The notes under the pieces were generated by a model, which did no database searches, was not told the DNA's origin, and was given only the letters and a program-made list of their open reading frames with translations. 64,000 bases of DNA from assembly GCA_021014325.1 (NCBI GenBank), contig CM037464.1, forward strand, positions 9,703,127-9,767,126, in the 5' to 3' direction. The position numbers and the translations under genes are program-made. This document shows positions 56,701 to 64,000 of this stretch, in pieces (the stretch's first letter is position 1; each line of letters opens with the position of its first letter). The stretch is from Plazaster borealis (taxonomy: Eukaryota; Echinodermata; Asteroidea; Forcipulatida; Labidiasteridae).

Positions 56701-57640
56701 TAATTTTATTTTATTTTATGTTGGCGTAACCCGACCAACCCTTAAAATACGGCCGACACTGGAAGTATACAATTGTTTTCAATTAATTAATTTCAATAAT
56801 TAAAGTCTATAGAGATCTGACAGTGTTTTCCAGTAGCGGCTGTCGGCCATCGCCGGCTACTGGGTCCTTTGGTCGCCGCCTACTTTTTCTGAATTTTTTC
56901 CCCAAGTTGAAGTTTTGTCAATGATTTAAAAAAAACCTTCTCTATGCATAAACGAAGTTGCAGTGAAAAAAAAATCAGACATCCTTTTCTTTGTTTAATG
57001 TCAGCCCCAGACAATCTCCAGCCTTGGGAGAATGATTGACACTCCTATTGTACTCTTACCTTAATCCTCTGCAGTTTGTTATACATTGTTTCAGTTTGTC
57101 TTAAAAGACAAGCCAAGTGAGGTGTCTTTGTGTTTTTTTGACCTGGTGTTGTGACCCTTAGGAGTGGGTATATAGTGTTCTATATTAATCATGGAAAGTG
57201 TGTTGACATCTGCTGGCTTAAAGTTTTTTACTGGAATGGTAGAACATAGAAACAGTTGAACAGTTAACTGGAAATCACAAGTTTCAGTTTAACTGTTTTG
57301 GAAATAAACCTAGGTGCACAACATAGATAATTTGAATAGGAATATTATTATATGGGATTTAAGACATTGCATGGTGAGCTATCAATGTATATTCGGTTTG
57401 CAGTAACACCATGTGTATATCTACTTTGCTGAGTAGATTTTGTTTTGGAATATTATTATTTTCTTATTGTAATATGAACAGCCAGTAGTGTGAATACATC
57501 AAAGTTCTTGTGACTTCCAAGGATTTTATGTTTTAGTTGGAACAATTTTCATGTGTACAACAAACCCTTCCTACTGACAGGGAAAACATAAAAAGACTTG
57601 GAATGAAATCAAAGTACATGGTTTAGAAGTCGATCAATGT
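56701..57640. other. No gene seen
   Basis: A segment rich in GTCGGCC/GCCGGCTACTGG strings (56830-56890) stands out in base composition. No coding feature. Confidence 0.4.
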
Positions 57641-57764
57641 AACAAAGAATGTGACGATTATCCCCCCCTCAAAAACAAAAAATAATAATAACAATAATCC
57701 CTACCTACCTACCCTATTTTTTCTGGCCCCGTTACGCCAACACAATTTATTTTGTTTTGGCCTT

Positions 57765-57900
57765 ACAACGATGTGTATTCAGCACTGTATACTTAGTACT
57801 TTCTCGAGTTCTGTGAAAATAATTCCACAGGCAAATCACTCGGGTGGGATTCGAACCCACGACCTTTGCATTGCTAGAGAAGATGTCTTACCACTAGACC
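57765..57900 (-). mobile_element. SINE-2, reverse copy with tRNA-like head
   Basis: Minus strand: GGTCTAGTGGTAAGACATCT (A box) and GGGTTCGAATCCCACCCGAG (B box), then the tail TGTGGAATTATTTTCACAGA and AGTGCTGAATACACATCG. Head and tail are both present. tRNA-derived, pol III-type internal promoter. Confidence 0.82.
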
Positions 57901-58200
57901 TTTTTAAGGGTAAAAACAAATTATATTCTTTATCCCGATGCAAAATTAACATCTATTAAATCGTTGCAGTATCCGCTGCTAACATATATGATTCGAACTG
58001 CCTCTACCCACTGGAATAGCACGATGGTCTAGTGGTAAGACATCTGCTATAGCAACTGCAATGCAAGGGTCAGGGGTTCGAATCCTAATTAATCCCACCC
58101 GAGTGATTCACCTGTAGATTTTTTTTCACAGAACTTGGGAAAGTACTTAGTATACAGTGCTTGATACACATCGGTGTAAGGGTAAAAACAAATTATATTC
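57901..58200 (+). mobile_element. SINE-2, forward copy, head to head with the previous one
   Basis: The linker CAAAATTAACATCTATTAAA and TATCCGCTGCTAACA precede the head GATGGTCTAGTGGTAAGACA and GGGGTTCGAATCC, then CCACCCGAGTGATTCACCTG, CACAGAACTTGGGAAAGTAC, and the end GTAAGGGTAAAAACAAATTA. Together with the reverse copy this makes an inverted pair that could fold. Confidence 0.82.
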
Positions 58201-60140
58201 AACATCAAGTAATTATCTTTACCTACATACAGGAAAAAGGGCTTACAACTGACCTGACTAAGAGCCAGGTAAGAACTTCCGCCACAACATCTTAAGGATT
58301 AAATACTGTATAAATAAAGCAGTCAGTCAATTCAACTTATCAGAGTAAAAGGGAGTGGAATTTTATTTAACCGTACACAGCTTATTGACAACAAATATCT
58401 AGAACTTAAATTTAAAAAATTCTAAAATATTTTGACAATTTTTAAACCAAAGTTCTTAAGCTTCATCCTAATTTAATAATTGTATTTGGGATTCTTTAAA
58501 AAGCTTGATTTAAATTAACCTTAGTTCAATGAAAATCTGAAATGTCAAGCTCTCAGAAAGCAACCCATTAATTTAATTAAAAAGGAATATATGTTAAAAA
58601 TTTGTTTTTATAATGTTCATGGATGTGATAATTGGTGCCTACGACTAGTCTGGGGTCGTAAAGAAAACAAATTTGCATTTTATATATCCTCATAATGAAT
58701 ATGTTTCATGGTCACATGGGGTTTATCTGAAGAATGAACTTGGTGAAATTGAGATTTGGCATTTAGAATGAAGGGTCTCTCAATGAGACACCACCATAGT
58801 ATAAGGTACATGAAGTAAAGTGGGTGGTTCAACTGACTGATCTACAAAACTAAGACCAATGAGAAAGTTAATCAACTGAACAATTATAATGTGGGATGTC
58901 ACTTTCCATATGCTGTGAACAAATTATAACACTTGAACAGAGCTAGTGATTTTGGGACAGTTGATAAACCTGGCTTAAGTTCAGAAAAGTTTAGCTGGCA
59001 TATTAGTCTGGCTGCTGTTCATTGCACCATACACCATACACCATACAGTCTCCATTTTGAAGTTTTAAAGAAAACAATCTTGGTTTATTTTAGGGCAACA
59101 AATACACCAATCCACTATGTCTACACACAATAGCCACTGCCTAGCTAATAAACTTTGTGGCCACACAAAAATGTACAATACAGCTGTAATGGTGGCAGCT
59201 TTTAATACTTTGTTATGGAATTTTATTGTGTCTCACCAAACTTTGTCAAACCTTGGTTGTGCATTAAGTGCTAAAGCTTTGTTCTTGCCCTGTGTCTTAT
59301 ATAAGCTATATGTAGGAATTGTGTGATCTATGTAATTTATGTAATTTTTTGTTAATATTTTTGGATGTATTTATCTTGTAGCATTTTAATTATTAATCTC
59401 AAAGAGGTAACTGGCTGAGTAATTTTTTGAGAGTGTAATAAACATTGTACTCTGCGGTGAAAACCCAGAGTTGGCAATCTTTAAGTGCAGCCTGAAAGTG
59501 GGAGAGAGGAATCCCACAATTTTAGTCTCTTCATTTCGAAAATGCTACCTTTGAGTGACATTGAAAGAGTCAGTTTCAAAGATCTCAGTGTATTTTGTCT
59601 CTTTCTTTTTGGCATCTAGTCGGTTTTTAAGGTTTTATGTTTATTTTGGTATTTAAGTTATGTCTTTTTGGTCTTTAATTTTTATTGACTTAAAACTTAC
59701 TTTTGGTTTTTTGATCAATACTCGATTTGCATTTTGAAGAAATAATTTTTGTTTTATAGTTCCCTTGTCAAAAACTTAACAAGGATCCAGGAATTTTACC
59801 AGGGGTGGTGTTGGGGGGTTGCCTAAAAAAAGTTGCTAGGTCAAAAATTACAAGGTTTGCAGTATCCGCTATAAACGCAAAAGGCGCAGTGCAGCTGGTG
59901 GGCATGAATGCATATTATGAGTGCATTGAGTCTAGATTTCACTTTGTGTTGAAACTTGTAATACAATGTAGCATTCCAACTTTGGGACTTTGAAAAACAG
60001 ACCTTTATTTTCAGTTTGACTTTTTGAAATCTTTTACTTTGGCAAGCTGCAGTTGAAGTTCCGACCTTTCATTTTCTGACATTTAAAATGACAATAACAT
60101 ATTATAAGTTTTGAAGAATGTGAAATGAAATAAAACGGAT
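58201..60140. other. No gene seen
   Basis: About 1.9 kb of AT-rich DNA within the large inferred intron. It has a short CACCATACACCATACAC tandem at 59024-59046 and no recognised coding or mobile feature. Confidence 0.4.
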
Positions 60141-61197
60141 GTCGGACACTTCATACCTTTGCCACTTCGTACCCTGGACACTTCGTACCTTCGGGACACT
60201 TCGTACCGTAACCAAATTGGTCACTTCGTACCGTGGGCGGGGTGCGAAGTGACCATCAGATGAGTCACTTCGTACCTTCAGTAAAATTATAAAAGTATAT
60301 AACTGAATACATCATGAATTGTTATCAATGTCTAAAATGTGAAAGTCCTTGTCAGTGTGAAGTTTAAAATATCATAATTTAATGTAACATTCGTGCGGAT
60401 CAGCCATTCGTTCCAATTAGCCAGTAGAGGGCGCCGCTCCGCTGGAAGTTTGTGAGCCCCGATCTCCTGGCGATGTTTACGGATATGTAGGTATGCTGTT
60501 TTGCGGTGGTAATGGGTCATTAGCTGTAATGGGTCATTAGCTGTAATGGGTCATTAGCTGTTAATGTTCTGTTTACTATAACGCAATCTATTGATTACGT
60601 TACCCCCAGTTATAACGCAATCTATTGATTACGTTACCCCCAGTTTGCATAAACTCAACTCATCAATCACAAAGCGAAAAATATTCAGTGGACAAGTAAA
60701 TAAATAAAACACCATTTGGGTTTGATTCGTTTTTATTTCATAGCCTACATCACTATCAGTCAACATGTAAATAAATAAAACATTATTTGGGTTCGGTCAA
60801 CATGTAAACAAATAAAACACCATTTGAGTTTAATTCGGGTTTTTTCATACTCATCACCATCAGTCAACACGTAATTATTATTAAATCATTAATGCACGGC
60901 GCCCTCAATCGGTGCAATAAGTCTATTGACGACACCGTCTATTAATATTATTAGCAATGTTTCGGTGCAATAAGTCTATTGACGACACCGTCTATATTAT
61001 TAGCAATGTTTCTAGATGCAGAAATCCAGAAACTATGCAGAAATCCTGAAGGTACGAAGTGTCTCGTGAGAAGGTACGAAGTGTCTCAAGGGAAGGTACG
61101 AAGTGTCCAAGGTACGAAGTGTCCAAAGACACTTCGTACCTTCAAAAGGTACGAAGTGTCCAGGGTACGAAGTGGCAAAGGTACGAAGTGTCCTGAC
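60141..61197. mobile_element. TIR element with about 15 ACTTCGTACC motifs and duplicated core
   Basis: The left end (60141: GTCGGACACTTC, then TTTGCCACTTCGTACCCTGG) and the right end (to 61197) are inverted copies over about 50 bp. ACTTCGTACC or one-off versions occur about seven times in 60141-60280 and eight times in 61050-61190 (mostly inverted). The core is itself duplicated: TGTAATGGGTCATTAGC three times (60517-60560), ACGCAATCTATTGATTACGT twice, AAATAAATAAAACACCATTT-like text three or four times, and GTGCAATAAGTCTATTGACG twice. There is no transposase. No target duplication was recognised. Confidence 0.82.
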
Positions 61198-61667
61198 ACC
61201 AATAAAACAAGTTTTTGCTCGCTATTCTGCTTTGTAATATGCCACGCTGTTTCTCTGCATGCAGCAATGCCCTGAAGGCAGAACATTTTGAAAATGTAAA
61301 TAAAGGTGCACAGAGCTGTTGTTTAACAAAAGCTGAAAATGAGCACTTTCTAAGTGTGAAGGTGAAATGTACATGTAAGAATATAAAACAACTGACATAG
61401 GGATCCAACATGAGTCTAAGGATTTACTTCTTTGTCTAATTCAATTGATTCCGAGGCTAAATATTTCTTAGGATGCACTTTCATTCCTAAGAAAGATGGT
61501 AGCCCTTAATGAATACACACAAGGTTTTCCTCAAAGGAACGAGTTAGCTTTGTGCATGCAAAGAAAGTAGTGAACATTATATTTCAACTAATTCATGATA
61601 ACCTATATGAAGATATATCCAAAATTTAAGGAAGTGTTTATTTTACCTCTTGCAATGATACATGTAC
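61198..61667. other. Inferred intron sequence
   Basis: Between the TIR element and the exon at 61668; no feature recognised. Confidence 0.4.
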
Positions 61668-61810
61668 CTGACTAGAAGTTTGGGTACCCTGTACTGGAGT
61701 ACCATACTCTGTGATACCATGTGCTGGGATTCCTTGTGGCTCATCAGGAGGAGCAGCTAGGCATTGTGCCTCAGCAGCTACTTGACGTACTGCATGCACA
61801 ACATGGATTT
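61668..61810 (-). CDS. First cytoplasmic-tail exon after the membrane segment
   Basis: Minus strand: acceptor with a long T tract (ATATTTTTTTTTATAG), donor AGTCAG|GTACAT. 143 bp, phase 1 in, phase 0 out. Joined in phase to the exon at 61953, it gives EIHVVHAVRQVAAEAQCLAA, then PPDEPQGIPAHGITEYGTPV and QGTQTSSQ. The Pro/Gly/Thr-rich, non-hydrophobic composition fits a juxtamembrane intracellular tail. No domain recognised. Confidence 0.65.
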
Positions 61811-61952
61811 CTATAAAAAAAAATATATATATAGTTTACATTCTTACAGGTGAAAAAATACTCTGTGCAGCTGAGACTGAAAATATTGGTTAGCCCTTGG
61901 CCCTTGCGTTTGCCACAGTCAATAAAAACCAATAAGGTTGAGTTATGTTTAC

Positions 61953-62072
61953 CATCTTGTGGTTTGACTAGATGCTGTTTCTCCTCCATTACTACATTCT
62001 CCTCTTTCCTAACTTTGATGATACAACAGCAACATAACAAAAAGAGCAACACAGCAACGCCTCCACCAGCAA
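61953..62072 (-). CDS. Transmembrane-segment exon of a receptor-like protein
   Basis: Minus strand: acceptor GTATTTTTTATTTCCAG, donor CAAGATG|GTAAAC. Exactly 120 bp, phase 1 in and out. Encodes AGGGVAVLLFLLCCCCIIKV followed by RKEENVVMEEKQHLVKPQD: about 18 hydrophobic residues with a Cys cluster at the inner edge (possible palmitoylation sites), then a basic stop-transfer pair and a charged tail. A type I orientation follows if the ectodomain is upstream, beyond the right edge. Phase 1 boundaries are usual for extracellular receptor modules. The family could not be identified. Confidence 0.7.
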
Positions 62073-62754
62073 CTGGAAATAAAAAATACAGTCAAATTAT
62101 ATTGTCAGCTTTTTAAAATACAACAATCATTCTTAAGAATCATGTGTGTACATTTCCCACTATTTTAGCCTATAAAGAACTAGTAAAGTAATAACAAAAC
62201 ATTAAGTATCTGTTATAACCTAAATTCTAAACAGTGCTTTGTTGCTTTGTACATCACTGGATATTGCTAGGGCCATATTTTGGAAGGTTTACCATGTGAA
62301 ATCATGTTTCGTGCTATAAATATGGACCAAACAGCCACAAAAAAAAAAATTCATACAAATTGTTGAAGTTTTAATAAACACAAAATGTGTGTACAAATAA
62401 ATCAGACTACACCTAGTGATCCTTTCACTATCTAATGTGTTAATTTAGAACCTCAAACATTGCACTTCATTTAATGTCATTTATTTTCACATCATTTAGT
62501 GCCAGCACCAAATTCAGGATGAAGCAAAATATTTGGTAAAAGTATAAAATGATATTACAATATTTCCCGACATATCAATTTTTTTAAATTTAACACAAAT
62601 GAATTAGACATAAAAACAAATACAGGTCAAACAATATACAAAGCTAACAGTAGAAACAAAAAGTAAATAACAGCAAACAGACTCTGAAAAAACCTGAGGA
62701 AAAGATGGGCTGGGGTGGGAGGGTATGGTGATTTAGGAGTGAGCTACAACATTT
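62073..62754. other. Inferred intron sequence
   Basis: AT-rich upstream of the transmembrane exon; no other exon was recognised. Confidence 0.4.
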
Positions 62755-62755
62755 A

Positions 62756-62901
62756 ATAGACCGTGCAAGTCTCGCGCGTATTCAAACATTTTTGGGACCA
62801 CTTTGGTCCCACGTACGATGCTTTAACGCGTGAAGGAAACAAACTCACGCGCTTTAACGGGTCCCAATGTTCGAATACGCACGAGAATTGCACAGTCTAT
62901 T
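62756..62901. mobile_element. MITE with ATAGACCGTGCAAG ends
   Basis: The left ATAGACCGTGCAAGTCTCGC and the inverse of the right end (ATAGACTGTGCAATTCTCGT) pair over about 30 bp, continuing GCGTATTC(A/G)AAC. Also TTTGGGACCACTTTGGTCCCA in the interior. 146 bp, non-coding. Confidence 0.82.
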
Positions 62902-63369
62902 GACTTTAGTTTTAAAGGTAGTAAATGACTGGTGAAAAATATCAATATCGGGGTTGGTAAGGATGATGGAATTATACAGGGATGAAAGCTATTATTTGTT
63001 AACTTTTTTAGGAATTTGGATATGGTTTTGGTGAATAAAATCATCAATGAACCAAAAATTTACGAAAAATAGGTTTCATAACAATGTATCACAGCACCCT
63101 CTAGAAATGGGTTTCACCACTTCAAGTTGGATGACTTGTATATCCACCAAATTTTTTCAGGATTGGCTTATGGCGGACAGTTCATTACGACCACAACAGT
63201 AGCGCCCTAATTGTTTTTGGGGCAGTCGGAAGGCTGACGGAAACATCCACTCAGATATTCCATTGTGTAGTGTACACAGGCAACTGCACCTACCATGCTA
63301 TGCTCTGATTCACCCGTACAAAGGGGAACACCAGGTATTGGAAAACATGCCTCGTAATACCCCTTTTCC
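62902..63369. other. No gene seen
   Basis: No element or exon is recognised; short frames only. Confidence 0.35.
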
Positions 63370-63535
63370 GGGGGTTATTGTGTAATCCCCGATTCCAGAC
63401 GTTTGTCTTGTTGTTATACAAATGTGACATACAAGAATGGACAGGCTGCCACCATTGTTTATCATTGTATTCAGCTACTTGGGAGGCAGGTCCGAGCAAT
63501 CTGAGATTCCTGAGATTCCATCATACCATTTGGAA
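63370..63535. repeat. Dispersed repeat, copy B (compare 54474-54655)
   Basis: TTATTGTGTAATCCCCGATT, ACAAGAATGGACAGGCTGCC with ACCATTGTT, and the CATACCAT end parallel copy A, with moderate divergence. Confidence 0.8.
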
Positions 63536-64000
63536 GTAGTCTCTAGGTCTGCCTAATGGCACACCTGCCAGTGAATGATGGATGCCTCTTGATTGTGCCT
63601 CGTCATATAGTGTCGGCTGCCATCATCTTACATTCACTGATTAAATGGTGGATATAGTCTCTGCAGCTTCTCCACACATTCAGCACATGCCAGCAACCTG
63701 GATCTTAAAGATGTTCTTTTCAAATGAATGTTTGTGTGTATGACTTGATAATGAATAGCCGCCACTACTTTCTCTGTTTATGTTTGAGCTAACCATGCTG
63801 TAGAATGCTACCATGGAAGTATTGAAGCTTCAGCTAATTTGCAATGATGACCATGGAGAAGCTTTACTAATCTCTCATGGCATCAGCAGCATACAATGTA
63901 ACTGCTGTATTTTTGTTTAGATTATCAGAAAAGATCCCAATCAGCCCCTCTGACAGAATGCATTTGCCTGTTTGATGATTGAGTGCATGGGTTTGCTATC
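63536..64000. other. No gene seen at right edge
   Basis: No recognisable element; probably intron of the minus-strand gene if its ectodomain lies further right. Confidence 0.35.

Noticed and set aside
57840..58085. Pair of tRNA genes
   Set aside because: Both are heads of SINE-2 copies with the shared tail; stems of a mature tRNA are not intact.

Overview
The window is eukaryotic, AT-rich, intron-bearing metazoan DNA. It contains no bacterial operons, rRNA or CRISPR array. Several things together suggest a marine deuterostome, most likely a sea star (Asteroidea): BEL/Pao, Ty3, DIRS-like and L2/CR1-like retroelement relics side by side, tRNA-headed SINEs, TTAGGG-type telomere-like hexamers, and a TTAA-flanked MITE at 14.26-14.63 kb that I associate from memory with sea star genomes. 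The species call is inference, not proof.

Two host-like genes stand out. (1) A minus-strand gene crosses most of the window. A transmembrane-segment exon (61953-62072), two cytoplasmic-tail exons (61668-61810, 42698-42827), a further candidate exon (18078-18257) and a terminal exon (16643-16896) have compatible splice phases. They would encode the membrane anchor and tail of a single-pass receptor or adhesion protein ending in a class I PDZ-ligand-like ETSV. Its ectodomain would lie beyond the right edge. (2) On the plus strand, inside its largest inferred intron (18.3-42.7 kb), sits a five-exon PIF/Harbinger transposase-derived gene (HARBI1-like, 32642-40268). The frame is fully open, but all three expected catalytic acidic residues are replaced, which makes it a candidate domesticated, catalytically dead transposase.

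The rest is largely mobile DNA. 0-4.3 kb: microsatellites, two large foldback elements and a TIR element full of GTTAACTTACC motifs. 4.2-9.0 kb: a decayed minus-strand BEL/Pao element with both LTRs partly visible. 9-14.7 kb: dispersed repeats and MITEs, including a TTAA-flanked one. 18.3-20 kb: a short tandem repeat and a foldback. 20.4-24.0 kb: a broken Ty3-type pol with a telomere-repeat-bearing insertion in its integrase. 24.6-25.9 kb: a hAT-type MITE with perfect 8-bp target duplication, and an 879-bp foldback built of tandem units with 6-bp target duplication. 26.9-28.2 kb: a TGACGTCA-rich repeat and twin hairpin MITEs. 29.0-31.3 kb: an L2/CR1-like LINE relic followed by a tRNA-SINE. 33.9-34.9 kb: a hAT-like element inside a HARBI1-like intron. 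37.9-38.1 and 43.4-50.1 kb: fragments of several LINE clades. 51.2-52.6 kb: a DIRS-type (tyrosine recombinase) relic. 53.0-53.4 kb: the same SINE in reverse. 55.2-55.8 kb: a 30-bp minisatellite. 56.5-58.2 kb: a nest of a second SINE family. 60.1-61.2 kb: a TIR element with about 15 ACTTCGTACC motifs.

Transposase-derived and retroelement proteins are relics except for the HARBI1-like gene. Exon calls rest on reading frame, splice consensus and phase only; no transcript evidence was available.
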